Of a DNA stretch of 64,000 bases, positions 53,163-61,560 are shown one piece after another. The notes under the pieces were generated by a model. It had not been told where the DNA came from and did no database searches. It was given only the letters and a program-made list of their open reading frames with translations. Made by a program: the position numbers and the translations under genes. The number at the start of each line of letters is the position of its first letter. Position 1 is the stretch's first letter. The DNA is from Octadecabacter algicola (GTDB taxonomy: Bacteria > Pseudomonadota > Alphaproteobacteria > Rhodobacterales > Rhodobacteraceae), in NCBI RefSeq assembly GCF_021532625.1, contig NZ_JAKGAR010000002.1, positions 434,001-498,000 of the forward strand, written 5' to 3'.

Positions 53163-54260
53163 ATGGGTTTTAAAATGGGTATCGTCGGCATGCCAAATGT
53201 CGGAAAATCAACGCTTTTCAATGCGTTGACGCGCACTGCTGCGGCGCAGGCCGCGAATTTCCCGTTTTGTACAATTGAACCCAACGTAGGCGAAGTCGCC
53301 GTTCCTGACGCCCGCCTTGATAAATTAGCAGAGATCGCATCGTCCAAATCCATCATTCCGACGCGCATGACTTTTGTTGATATTGCAGGCCTCGTTAAAG
53401 GTGCGAGCAAAGGCGAGGGCCTCGGCAACCAGTTCCTCGCCAACATTCGCGAGACTGATGCTATTGCCCATGTTCTGCGTTGTTTTGAAGATGGGGACGT
53501 CACACACGTTGACGGTCGCGTTGACCCGGTCGCGGATGCAGAAACCATCGAAACCGAGCTGATGCTCGCTGATCTTGAAAGCATCGAGAAACGGTTGCAG
53601 AACCTTGTGCGTAAGGTGAAGGGCGGCGACAAAGACGCGGTCCAACAGGTGCGTCTGCTTGAGGCCGCGAAAGCCGCTTTGGAAGACGGCAAACCAGCCC
53701 GCGTTCTGGAAATTGACGAAGACGATGTTAAGGCATGGAAAATGCTGCAACTGCTGACGACGAAACCTGTCCTATATGTATGCAACGTAGGTGAATCTGA
53801 AGCGTCCGAAGGCAATGCCCACTCCGCCGCCGTGGCTGAAATGGCCGCGTCGCAGGGCAACTCGCACGTTATTATCTCGGCTCAAATTGAAGAAGAAATT
53901 AGCCAGCTGGAAGACGACGAAGCACAGATGTTTCTTGAGGAAATGGGTTTGGCTGAGGCTGGCCTGGATCGTCTGATCAAGGCAGGTTACGCGCTGCTGC
54001 ACCTCGAGACCTATTTTACCGTCGGGCCGAAAGAAGCACGAGCATGGACGATCAAAGAAGGCACCAGCGCCCCAAAAGCCGCGGGCGTGATCCACGGTGA
54101 TTTTGAGAAAGGCTTCATTCGCGCCGAAACGATTGCGTATGACGATTTTGTCTCTTTAGGTGGCGAACAAGCGGCAAAAGAAGCTGGCAAAATGCGTGCC
54201 GAAGGCAAGGGATACACCGTCAAAGACGGTGACGTACTGCACTTCTTGTTCAATAACTAA
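53163..54260 (+). CDS. ychF: Redox-regulated ATPase YchF
   Basis: A 365-residue Obg-family ATPase. P-loop GMPNVGKST at 9-17, and the Switch region includes EPNVGEVAVPDARL. The nucleotide-specificity N-x-x-E (YVCNVGESE) replaces N-K-x-D, so ATP is preferred over GTP. A TGS domain closes the C terminus (FFTVGPKEARAWTI-like, ending in the beta-grasp). YchF follows pth in many bacteria and binds ribosomes. Confidence 0.96.
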   Translation: MGFKMGIVGMPNVGKSTLFNALTRTAAAQAANFPFCTIEPNVGEVAVPDARLDKLAEIASSKSIIPTRMTFVDIAGLVKGASKGEGLGNQFLANIRETDAIAHVLRCFEDGDVTHVDGRVDPVADAETIETELMLADLESIEKRLQNLVRKVKGGDKDAVQQVRLLEAAKAALEDGKPARVLEIDEDDVKAWKMLQLLTTKPVLYVCNVGESEASEGNAHSAAVAEMAASQGNSHVIISAQIEEEISQLEDDEAQMFLEEMGLAEAGLDRLIKAGYALLHLETYFTVGPKEARAWTIKEGTSAPKAAGVIHGDFEKGFIRAETIAYDDFVSLGGEQAAKEAGKMRAEGKGYTVKDGDVLHFLFNN

Positions 54261-54265
54261 AAAAT

Positions 54266-54292
54266 GGCGACGGCATTGGGGGTGCCGCCGCC
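54266..54292 (+). terminator. Hairpin after ychF
   Basis: GGCGaCGGCA pairs with TGCCGcCGCC around TTGGGGG, 5 bases after the stop. One mismatch per arm and no T-run, so only weakly supported. Confidence 0.45.
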
Positions 54293-54365
54293 GAGTTCGC
54301 GATCTTTCGATCACGAAGCTGGGCCAAGCTGAGTAATGTGAGTGGTGTCTTGGGCCAGAATGGAT

Positions 54366-54635
54366 TTAGCGGCCACCGTAGCTAGCGCGCGGCAATCGCT
54401 GTATCGAGCTTCGAGGTCTGATGTCGGGTACGTTCTTATCGCTGCTGATTACTAAAAGCCGTATCGCCATAGGGGTAAGTAAGCACAAAGCGTAGATCGC
54501 TGTGGTTGCCCAAATGCCCTCTGAAGAATGCAAGTGGGTCGACGACACGAAATTAGCCAAAATAAGGGAACCTAGTAGAGTGGGATTTGATCGGGCGTAC
54601 TTGCGGCCCTGTGATCTGTGCTCCGTATCATTCAT
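54366..54635 (-). CDS. Small membrane protein, hypothetical
   Basis: An 89-residue protein with two hydrophobic segments (about 18-33 and 40-61) and charged ends. I do not recognise it. A GGGAGAGA Shine-Dalgarno 5-12 bases before the ATG argues for translation. It is divergent from the LysR gene, with a 365-base gap between starts. Confidence 0.5.
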   Translation of the reverse strand: MNDTEHRSQGRKYARSNPTLLGSLILANFVSSTHLHSSEGIWATTAIYALCLLTPMAIRLLVISSDKNVPDIRPRSSIQRLPRASYGGR

Positions 54636-55000
54636 AATGTTCTCTCCCTTTTTGGCGTCTCAACGTAAATCGTAACTTTTACCCTACGTAAGGCAACCTC
54701 GATGGTTGCGATCACGTGGTTGCAAATTTGCGCGCCGTATTTCCCACAGAAATCTCGATCGGATGGTACGCTCAGCCTTAAGGACTGACGCTTTACCTGA
54801 GGTCTGCGAGAACTTGATAGCGGGCTTTTGGGGCGGCGTTCTAGATATGCTAACGGGTAGCGTTTTAGCTACCCTTACGGGTAGGTCGCATAGCCTTTTG
54901 AGTCGCGCACTACTCTTACTCGCGCAGATTCTAGGCTTTTGGTTACGGTACGAACTGGTCAAGAGAAGTAACCTTATGACGTGGGGACGCAGTGGGATTG
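54636..55000. other. Gap with a palindromic site upstream of the LysR gene
   Basis: About 365 bases without a convincing gene. A frame at 54706-55074 is Arg/Cys-rich and runs into the LysR gene, and I consider it accidental. The region contains the palindrome at 54855-54874 and a third half-site at 54877-54884. Confidence 0.5.
54855..54874. promoter_or_regulatory. Palindrome with an extra half-site before the LysR gene
   Basis: GGGTAGC-GTTTTA-GCTACCC is a perfect inverted repeat. The 8-base motif ACGGGTAG occurs at its left arm and again at 54877-54884. The site lies about 127 bases upstream of the LysR start and may be an operator for it or for the divergent small gene. Confidence 0.5.
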
Positions 55001-55828
55001 ATGATCAAAGACTGGAACAATTTGCGGTATCTTCTTGCCTTACACGAAGGCGGAACCATGAAACGTGCCGCTGAGCTACTTGATACATCGACGTCAACCG
55101 TCTCACGGCATGTGCGATCCCTGTCCGAGGATTGCAAAGAGATGCTTGCAAAACAAACCAAGGGCGAAGCTTGGACAATTACACCAAAAGGTTTGAAGCT
55201 CGTCGAAATGGCTTCCGACCTGAGCTTTAAGTTTTCGGATCTCGATACGCCGGATCAGGAAGAACAGGTAACGCGTTTGGCAATCACGTCTTTAGATTTT
55301 GTTCTGACGTATTACCTCGCTCCTAACCTGCCACTTCTTTTGAATGAGGTACCAAATATCGAAGTCTCATTGTTGAGCTCGGACCGACGACTGAGTCTGG
55401 CATTCAATGAAGCAGATCTAGCTTTGCGTTTTGGTCGCCCATGTGAAGGGCAATTAGTTGCAAAACGGATTTGCAGCATGCCTATGCGGGTATGGAAACC
55501 CAAAGGTTGCGACGCGACGGACTGGGTCGGGATGAGCGAAGACTTAGATTGGACGCCGGACATGGAAATGGGTCGTGCCTTTTTTGGGCGTGACCCGATT
55601 ATCCGCACTTCTTCTTATGCCGCGGCGAAACGCACTGCATTTTCGTTAGGTCTGGGAACGATTGGCCCAGATGTCATCATGGGAGCAGGAGAGACTTTCG
55701 TTGCGGACCCGTCACAAATCGTCGAACGCGAAGTTTGGAGCGTGATCCATGAAAGCAGAAGAATGGATAAGACGTTGATCAAAGTAAAAGAGTGGCTGGA
55801 CCATCTGTTTGAGACCGTTGTTGATTAA
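55001..55828 (+). CDS. LysR family transcriptional regulator
   Basis: A 275-residue LysR-type regulator: an N-terminal winged HTH (NNLRYLLALHEGGTMKRAAELLDTSTSTVSRHVRSL), then a periplasmic-binding-protein-like effector domain from about 85. The effector domain ends early, at about 275 where 290-300 is usual. GTG at 54992 is an alternative start. Target genes cannot be identified, and the divergent small gene is one candidate. The residue string FGRPCEGQLVAKRI is the usual end of the first subdomain. Confidence 0.85.
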   Translation: MIKDWNNLRYLLALHEGGTMKRAAELLDTSTSTVSRHVRSLSEDCKEMLAKQTKGEAWTITPKGLKLVEMASDLSFKFSDLDTPDQEEQVTRLAITSLDFVLTYYLAPNLPLLLNEVPNIEVSLLSSDRRLSLAFNEADLALRFGRPCEGQLVAKRICSMPMRVWKPKGCDATDWVGMSEDLDWTPDMEMGRAFFGRDPIIRTSSYAAAKRTAFSLGLGTIGPDVIMGAGETFVADPSQIVEREVWSVIHESRRMDKTLIKVKEWLDHLFETVVD

Positions 55829-55926
55829 GTGGCGCCGATGATGTCGAGCAAGCCCAAGTGAAAATTCAAAAGACCTATGAAGTTTTAGTGTTGCGGTGCC
55901 TCGCTGTGCCCACTAAACGGGTCAAC

Positions 55927-56016
55927 GGAGACGTGGCCGAGTGGTCGAAGGCGCTCCCCTGCTAAGGGAGTAGGCCCGGAAGGGTCTCGAGGGTTCGAAT
56001 CCCTTCGTCTCCGCCA
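55927..56016 (+). tRNA. tRNA-Ser (anticodon GCU)
   Basis: Ninety bases in cloverleaf order: acceptor GGAGACG pairs with CGTCTCC, the anticodon stem CTCCC/GGGAG encloses CTGCTAA with anticodon GCT, a long variable arm follows, and the T-arm is GAGGGTTCGAATCCCTT. The CCA end is encoded. The class II variable arm and GCT identify serine (AGC/AGU codons). No duplicated tRNA end (integration scar) is seen downstream. Confidence 0.97.
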
Positions 56017-56085
56017 CCCACACCACTTTCACTCAATTTTATTGGTATCTATACAACCCCTAATAGGGGTATTTTTGAGGGTTGA

Positions 56086-56382
56086 ATGGCTGACATTTTG
56101 AAAGCAGCACACGGCAAATCGATCAAGCACAGGGATCAAGTCCTCGCGAGCAAGATGTGCGGGTGCTTCTACTGCCTGACTGTATTTGCATCTGAGAAGA
56201 TAGAAGATTGGTGTGACGATCAATGGCATCCTGAAGGAGCTACAGCTCTCTGTCCCTTCTGTGGCGTCGACTCCGTGATCGGTGATGCTTCAGGATATGA
56301 GCTCACGCCAGAGTTCTTAGCCGATATGCACAAGTACTATTTCCAGAATGTTACGAGTAGCACTAGCCTATCGAGCGCGTGA
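56086..56382 (+). CDS. Small Cys-rich cytoplasmic protein, zinc-ribbon-like
   Basis: A 98-residue protein with two Cys pairs, CGCFYC and CPFCG, about 35 residues apart. The pattern CFYCLTVF and W-(8)-ALCPFCGVDSV is that of an uncharacterised family of predicted metal-binding cytoplasmic proteins. It has no signal peptide and lies 70 bases downstream of the tRNA-Ser. Its last bases overlap the DUF2177 gene on the opposite strand by about 20. Confidence 0.65.
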   Translation: MADILKAAHGKSIKHRDQVLASKMCGCFYCLTVFASEKIEDWCDDQWHPEGATALCPFCGVDSVIGDASGYELTPEFLADMHKYYFQNVTSSTSLSSA

Positions 56383-56761
56383 CCATCACACCTGCCCAAG
56401 CGGCAAACCCAGTCAATATACCGCCCCAAATCGTGTCGATAGCAACCTGCTGGGGCGACCAATCACGAAGTGTCGCGTAGTTCGTGAATTCATAGGTTCC
56501 ATAGGCCAGAAGTCCCAGCGCTATGCCGCCAAAGAAAGCTGCGGTCGGATCATTCTCTCGGAGGGCCGGGGCCGAAACGAACCACAGCACCCCAGCAATA
56601 TATCCCAGATAAAACACAGCGGCGGGTCCAACGCGAAACGGATCGGCGAACAGGTGCGCGACATGGCGGTCAAATACTGGCTTTATGAGCAGGCGCAGGC
56701 CGACAGCGTCGGCGGCAAAAAAGATCACAGCAGTTGAGAGATAGAGTACCAGAATGTTCAT
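56363..56761 (-). CDS. DUF2177 family membrane protein
   Basis: A 132-residue protein with four membrane helices and the DUF2177 features: FFAADAVGLRLLIKPVF at the N terminus, GLLAYGTYEFTNYATLRDWS in the third helix and IDTIWGGILTGFAAWAGV. Function is unknown. It is the last gene of the six-gene lipid operon, overlapping the TspO-like gene by 4 bases. The family often travels with cyclopropane fatty acid synthase genes. Confidence 0.82.
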   Translation of the reverse strand: MNILVLYLSTAVIFFAADAVGLRLLIKPVFDRHVAHLFADPFRVGPAAVFYLGYIAGVLWFVSAPALRENDPTAAFFGGIALGLLAYGTYEFTNYATLRDWSPQQVAIDTIWGGILTGFAAWAGVMVTRSIG

Positions 56762-57474
56762 GATCTTTGACCTTTCATGAATGAGAAGAAGGCGCGGAAC
56801 GTCAATGCGGCAATGCCAATGGCGGCCAATGCAATTACCAACCAGTTCGCGCTGGGTGCGTTTTGGACAATCACGCCAGTTAGCGCCCAAATGACGGCAA
56901 CGGGGTAGCCCCATTCTCGGGGTCTTACTGATTGCACGAATAGCGCGACAACCAAAACGCCTGACAGACAAAGGATCGCCGCGGTTTGGGCCGACACTAT
57001 TGCGTAGCCCCCGAGGACGACGCCAATGCCCACACCGCTGGCTGCTGTTAACCAACCGGCATAAAGCGCGACTGGGCGGACCTGTAGCCAAGTCTGTTGA
57101 TGACCAGCACGAAACAAAGCGAGTATTGCCGAAGCTGCCATCAAAACGATCATGATCGTGGCCAAAATTGGTGCGGCGTTCGCCGCCGCGATCCAGAACG
57201 TTCCGATGATCAAGCTAAAGGCGAGCGGCAAGCGCATTGCCTGCCAGTCGTTATCATCCGCCTTACGCCAGAGCCCATATGCCGCCCCGATGACAAGCCA
57301 TAGGTAAATGACACCCCAAATCGAGAAGGCGTATCCTGCTGGCTGCACAGGCGGATCAACTTGTGCGACAGGAAACTGATCAGGCGTAAAGCCATTGAAC
57401 CCAGTGGATGCCAGTGGCGACAGAACGAATGTTATCGTTGCAATCAGAACAACGTGAGGGAGGTATCTCATCAT
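56758..57474 (-). CDS. TspO-like (tryptophan-rich sensory) seven-helix membrane protein
   Basis: A 238-residue protein with about seven helices. The segment QPAGYAFSIWGVIYLWLVIGAAYGLWRKA resembles TspO/MBR proteins, but the length is greater than the usual 160 residues and the Trp pattern is thinner. TspO in Rhodobacter influences tetrapyrrole metabolism and photo-oxidative stress, and this paralogue may be similar. It overlaps the SDR gene by 4 bases. A second ATG at 57471 is possible. Confidence 0.65.
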   Translation of the reverse strand: MMRYLPHVVLIATITFVLSPLASTGFNGFTPDQFPVAQVDPPVQPAGYAFSIWGVIYLWLVIGAAYGLWRKADDNDWQAMRLPLAFSLIIGTFWIAAANAAPILATIMIVLMAASAILALFRAGHQQTWLQVRPVALYAGWLTAASGVGIGVVLGGYAIVSAQTAAILCLSGVLVVALFVQSVRPREWGYPVAVIWALTGVIVQNAPSANWLVIALAAIGIAALTFRAFFSFMKGQRS

Positions 57475-58208
57475 TGTGTTAACCTCTTGGTTAGCGGCAT
57501 CGCCGCCCAGTACGGAAGTGCGCTTAGCAACTTCAAACCCCAGGTCAGGCGGCGTGGGAAATGCACCTCAAAACGTCTTGAACAAAGCCCGTCTATGATC
57601 GCGGTGGCAGCGCGTTGGGGTGTCACCATCGCAGGCATACGGAAGTCGTTACGCTGTGTTAGGCGTGTGTCGACAAAGCCGGGGTTGATCAGGCGGACGT
57701 CGACGCGCCCTGAAAGCTCTGCGCGCAGAGATTCAGCAAGATTGATCACACCAGCTTTGGTTGCCGAATAGATTTGGCCTTGAGGCAAGCCAATATAACC
57801 CGCCACCGATCCGCACAGCGCGAGCTGGCCGCCGTCCTTCAGCAGTGTTGGGCCGACTTGCGCAACGTGAAAACTACCGGTCAGATTCGTTGTGACGATT
57901 TGCATTGCTTTTTCGGGATCAAGATCGGCGATCTTGCCCGGATCATAAATGGCCGCCAGATGCACAATACGATCCAAGGCGCCGATCTTGGAGATCCTGA
58001 CGGCCGCTTCATTGATGCTGCTACGATCAGACACATCAAGAGCAAGCGGTATGTGCACAGACCCGAGCTCTGCCGCGAGAACGTCCAACCGATCCTGCGA
58101 GCGTGCAGACAAAATCACGCGCGCACCTCGTTGCGCCCAATCCCGTGCCAAGGCGGCACCGATGCCCTCGCTGGCGCCAATAATCCAGATAGTCTCAGGC
58201 TCAGGCAT
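57471..58208 (-). CDS. Short-chain dehydrogenase/reductase
   Basis: A 245-residue SDR with the NAD(P) motif GASEGIGAAL near the N terminus, the catalytic Ser in LCGSVAGYIG and the pair Tyr-Ser-Ala-Thr-Lys (YSATK). It overlaps the preceding cyclopropane synthase by 8 bases, so is translationally coupled. In this context it may oxidise or reduce a modified fatty-acid chain. That is inference. Confidence 0.88.
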   Translation of the reverse strand: MPEPETIWIIGASEGIGAALARDWAQRGARVILSARSQDRLDVLAAELGSVHIPLALDVSDRSSINEAAVRISKIGALDRIVHLAAIYDPGKIADLDPEKAMQIVTTNLTGSFHVAQVGPTLLKDGGQLALCGSVAGYIGLPQGQIYSATKAGVINLAESLRAELSGRVDVRLINPGFVDTRLTQRNDFRMPAMVTPQRAATAIIDGLCSRRFEVHFPRRLTWGLKLLSALPYWAAMPLTKRLTQ

Positions 58209-59358
58209 GGGCCAACTCCACTTGAACAACGTCGGTTTGTCCGACTGCGAAAGACCCTGCACAAATTCCGAGGTAGAACTGCCAATTGCGCAAGAATTCG
58301 GGGCCATACCCCAATTTATTCACCTTGGCCGACTGCTGAGCCAATCTATCACTCCATTGAGCGCAGGTGCGCGCGTAGTCTTGGCCGAATGCATGGCTTC
58401 CCTGTACTGTGAGCCCCGCGCGTTTCGCTTGTTCGGCGATCACTGCGTCTGACAGTAACATGCCTCCAGGGAAGGTATATTGCCGGATGTAGTCGGCACT
58501 GCGCCGATACGTTTCGAAATAGTCATCGGGTACCGTGATCGCTTGGATGACGGCACGCCCGCCCTCCGAAAGTCGGGCTTTGAGGGTGGCGAAATAGGTT
58601 GGCCAATATGTCTGGCCGACCGCTTCGATCATTTCAATGGAAACAATGCTGTCGTACTGGCCGGAGCATTGGCGATAGTCTTGCAGACGTATTTCAGCGC
58701 GCCCGTCTAGCCGGGCATCGGCATACCCCTTTTGGCTGGGGGAAATCGTCAGCCCGGTGACGTGACGCCCATTGTCCGCCGCACGTTCAGCAAATCCACC
58801 CCAACCGCAGCCGATCTCGAGGACGCGTTCTGCGGGTCCAATTTGGTTCAGAACACGATCATATTTGCGATTTTGCGCTCGTTCTAGGTCATCGTCCCCA
58901 TCCGTAAACATAGCAGACGAGTAGGTCATGCTTTTATCCAGCCAGAGCTGGTAGAATTCGTTGCCAACGTCATAATGCGCTCGAATGTTGCGCGCGGCCC
59001 CCTTGAGAGAGTTGGCGCGCATCAATCGGTTCACGACGCGAAATTTCAGGCTGCTCCAGAAACCTGCATAGGCATAGCCACGAAACTGTTCGAGGTTTTG
59101 TAAGGCAACGGCGGTCAGGTTTTCGATTGAAGATGTGTCCCACAAACCAGCGACATAGGCCTCTCCCAGTCCGATGTCGCCACGCGAAGCGATCGCAGTG
59201 ACCACCGACCAGTCGTGGATCTGCATATCGGCAGCTGGGCTCCCATGGCCAAAGTTGACCACTTCGCCCTCTGGCGTTCTCAATTGCAGGCTTCCGGAAT
59301 TAATCTGCGCGCAGGTTTCCAAGAAATCGTGTTTCACGCGTTTTGTCAGGAAGAGCAT
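58201..59358 (-). CDS. Cyclopropane-fatty-acyl-phospholipid synthase family methyltransferase
   Basis: A 385-residue SAM-dependent enzyme. The N-terminal membrane-binding domain (about 1-110) precedes the methyltransferase fold with the SAM loop VLEIGCGWGGFAERA at about 170-184 and the VSIEMIEAVG motif. The family modifies unsaturated acyl chains of phospholipids to cyclopropane or methylated (furan-type) chains. In R. sphaeroides a homologue sits in an RpoE-controlled operon. It overlaps DUF1365 upstream by 1 base and the SDR by 8. Confidence 0.9.
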   Translation of the reverse strand: MLFLTKRVKHDFLETCAQINSGSLQLRTPEGEVVNFGHGSPAADMQIHDWSVVTAIASRGDIGLGEAYVAGLWDTSSIENLTAVALQNLEQFRGYAYAGFWSSLKFRVVNRLMRANSLKGAARNIRAHYDVGNEFYQLWLDKSMTYSSAMFTDGDDDLERAQNRKYDRVLNQIGPAERVLEIGCGWGGFAERAADNGRHVTGLTISPSQKGYADARLDGRAEIRLQDYRQCSGQYDSIVSIEMIEAVGQTYWPTYFATLKARLSEGGRAVIQAITVPDDYFETYRRSADYIRQYTFPGGMLLSDAVIAEQAKRAGLTVQGSHAFGQDYARTCAQWSDRLAQQSAKVNKLGYGPEFLRNWQFYLGICAGSFAVGQTDVVQVELAHA

Positions 59359-60113
59359 TAAGTGACCTCGGTCTTGGGGGGTGTCGGGCGGGTGCGATAT
59401 CGAGCACCCTTCAATTTTAAACGAACGGCTTGCCAGTGGATCAGCGCGATTGTTCGAAACGCACCAATTGGGCGGCGCAGGACGGTTTTGATTAAATTCG
59501 TGTTTGTGAGGGGCGCGCGGGACCCAGCGAGAGTGGCAACTACGCCCTCATCGCCATTGCGGTATAAGATGCGGATGGCGATGCGATCGGGTTGAATATC
59601 AAAACTGAATTCATAATTGCCCTTCACCTCTTGGAACGGCGACACATGCAACGATTTTGGCGTGGTTATGCGACTGTCAGACGTGATGGGGGCAAAATTT
59701 GGTAAGTGACACAGGTAGGAGTGACGGTCGCCAAACGGCGTTGAAACCTCGGCGATGACTGCAACCAGATCTCCGCCGCGTTTTGCCAACCAAAAGCTGA
59801 CTGGATTGAAACAATTTCCGAACAAACGAGGCTGAGTGAGCAGCTGTAGTTGATGATCCGCCTCGGAAAGACCATGCGCCGTCAAAACCTCACGGGCCCA
59901 TTTGACGCCTCGTCCGGCCTTGAGAGGTCCGCCGTGGTCGCGATCATGAACCGAGGCGAGATTGAAACGATTGCGTGAAAACAGGCTTGGCCCATTGGCC
60001 GCTGTTTCGGGGTCAATCAGAACAAAGTCCACACCATAACGAAAGCCATGCTTGATCGCCCCACGGCGCCCATGGGTCGTCACACCAGCTATAAGTTCTG
60101 GCTTTTTCGTCAT
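59358..60113 (-). CDS. DUF1365 family protein
   Basis: A 251-residue protein recognised by the pattern RHGFRYGVDFVLIDPE (after TTHGRRGAIKH), LTQPRLFGNCFNPVSFWLA and VSPFQEVKGNYEFSF. DUF1365 genes are repeatedly found between the FAD amine oxidase and the cyclopropane synthase in alphaproteobacteria. The role is unknown, perhaps acyl-chain handling. It overlaps both neighbours by 1-4 bases. Confidence 0.87.
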   Translation of the reverse strand: MTKKPELIAGVTTHGRRGAIKHGFRYGVDFVLIDPETAANGPSLFSRNRFNLASVHDRDHGGPLKAGRGVKWAREVLTAHGLSEADHQLQLLTQPRLFGNCFNPVSFWLAKRGGDLVAVIAEVSTPFGDRHSYLCHLPNFAPITSDSRITTPKSLHVSPFQEVKGNYEFSFDIQPDRIAIRILYRNGDEGVVATLAGSRAPLTNTNLIKTVLRRPIGAFRTIALIHWQAVRLKLKGARYRTRPTPPKTEVT

Positions 60114-61390
60114 GCGAGCTGCCGATCCATCATGCGGGCGATGCGGGCCGCGCTTGCAAACCCGTCTTCATGAAATCCGTGCCGTGTGTAGGCGCCAGCA
60201 TACCACGTGTTGTTGTGACCTTGCATTTCGGTCAACTGTCGCTGAGCGACCAACGCCGGTGCGTCAAATACCGGATGTCGAAATGTCTTTTGATCGTAAA
60301 TCAATTCATCGGGCACGGCCTCGGATGGGTTCAAAGACACAAACAGCGGGTCATCTGACGGGATATTCTGAAGGCGGTTCATCCAATACGTCACCCCTAT
60401 TGCGGGTTCCGGTTGGGTTGTATCCGCCTTGTAAACCCAGCTTGACCAGACGGAACGGCGCTTGGGCATTTGATTTTCGTCTCTGTGCAGGATCATCTGA
60501 TTGTCCTGAAACCGGATCGCGGACAGGGCAGCACGTTCCTGAGGTGTTGGTTGTTCTAAAAGGCGTAGGGCTTGATCCGAATGGCAGGCGAATATCACTT
60601 GATCGAACGGTTCAAGCGGGCCCGCGCTGCTGTGAACGGTGCTTTTTTGACCATCACGACTGACGCTTTGCACGGCGGTTCCGGTTCTGATCGCAACACC
60701 ACGCCCGCGAAGGCTGTGTTCCAGCCGACGCACGTATTCGATGCTACCACCGTCCACGGTCCACCATTGATGCTGACCCGATGAACTTAACAAAGCATGG
60801 TTGCGAAAGAATTGCACCAAAGCGCGGGCCGGGAAGCCACGGATTTCATCCGGCGGCGTCGACCAGATCGCACCACAAAGTGGCATCAAATAGTAGCGTT
60901 GGAACCAATCCCCCAATCGTAGATCATTCATCAGGTCGCCGATTGTGGCGGTATCGTCCGTCGCGAGCGCTTCCGCTTTGTCATTAAACCGCAGGATATC
61001 TCGGACCATGCGGACAAACCCGGGTCGCAGCAGATTGCGTTTTTGAGCCGTAAGCGCGCCCACGTCGCGTAACCCGTATTCGATTTCGCCACCGTTAATC
61101 GTGGCGCCGAAGCTCATGTCACTTTTGACAACAGGCACGTCTAATTCTTGAAACATCCGTGTCAGGTGCGGGTAGTTCGCGTAATTAAATACAATGAAAC
61201 CCGTATCAACCGGCTGATCTCCATTTAGGCCAGCCATAACGGTACGCGCGTGGCCACCCAGCCTTGGAGCGGCCTCAAACAGTGTCACTGCGTGATGGGG
61301 GGACAGAAGATGGGCCGCTGAAAGCCCAGATATACCGCCGCCGATAATAGCAATCCGTTGTGGGCGGATCGGAACTGCATCTAATGACAT
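60110..61390 (-). CDS. FAD-dependent oxidoreductase (NAD(P)-binding amine-oxidase-like)
   Basis: A 426-residue flavoprotein with the dinucleotide motif IAIIGGGISGLSAAHLL and the follow-up GGHARTV, then the C-terminal FAD-binding ending TWYAGAYTRHGFHEDG (GA.. pattern). The family of proteins from DUF1365 operons probably desaturates or oxidises acyl chains. The frame is open to 61666, but the ATG at 61390 has CCGGAG at 6 bases and the promoter lies between, so the longer start is excluded. First gene of the operon. Confidence 0.88.
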   Translation of the reverse strand: MSLDAVPIRPQRIAIIGGGISGLSAAHLLSPHHAVTLFEAAPRLGGHARTVMAGLNGDQPVDTGFIVFNYANYPHLTRMFQELDVPVVKSDMSFGATINGGEIEYGLRDVGALTAQKRNLLRPGFVRMVRDILRFNDKAEALATDDTATIGDLMNDLRLGDWFQRYYLMPLCGAIWSTPPDEIRGFPARALVQFFRNHALLSSSGQHQWWTVDGGSIEYVRRLEHSLRGRGVAIRTGTAVQSVSRDGQKSTVHSSAGPLEPFDQVIFACHSDQALRLLEQPTPQERAALSAIRFQDNQMILHRDENQMPKRRSVWSSWVYKADTTQPEPAIGVTYWMNRLQNIPSDDPLFVSLNPSEAVPDELIYDQKTFRHPVFDAPALVAQRQLTEMQGHNNTWYAGAYTRHGFHEDGFASAARIARMMDRQLA

Positions 61391-61415
61391 TGAAACTCCG
61401 GTTGGTTGTTTGAAT

Positions 61416-61445
61416 AGTTTACGCGCGTTCAAGCATTTCGGATCA
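61416..61445 (-). promoter_or_regulatory. Predicted RpoE (ECF) promoter of the lipid operon
   Basis: On the minus strand TGATCC (61445-61440), 18 bases, then TAAACT (61421-61416). The -35 is the mirror of the rpoE promoter, 6 bp away. The start codon is about 25 bases after the -10. Confidence 0.75.
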
Positions 61446-61451
61446 AAAAAA

Positions 61452-61481
61452 TGATCCAAAAACTGATCGCCCCCGTAATTG
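61452..61481 (+). promoter_or_regulatory. Predicted RpoE (ECF) promoter of rpoE-chrR
   Basis: TGATCC (61452-61457), 18 bases, then TAATTG (61476-61481). Autoregulation of rpoE by this motif is known in R. sphaeroides. The ATG at 61486 falls at or before the expected transcription start, so the protein must begin downstream. Confidence 0.75.
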
Positions 61482-61560
61482 GTGTATGTTGACAGAATGC
61501 ATAGATATCGAACAAGCTGATCGGCGCCCTTTGTTGGAGCCGCGAAAGGACCGATCTCAG

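Noticed and set aside
54706-55074. 122-codon plus-strand frame before the LysR gene
   Set aside because: Arg/Cys/Ser-rich composition, no ribosome binding site, and it runs into the LysR coding region in another frame.
55927-56016. Integration site at the tRNA-Ser
   Set aside because: I found no second copy of the tRNA 3-prime end in the window and no integrase gene.
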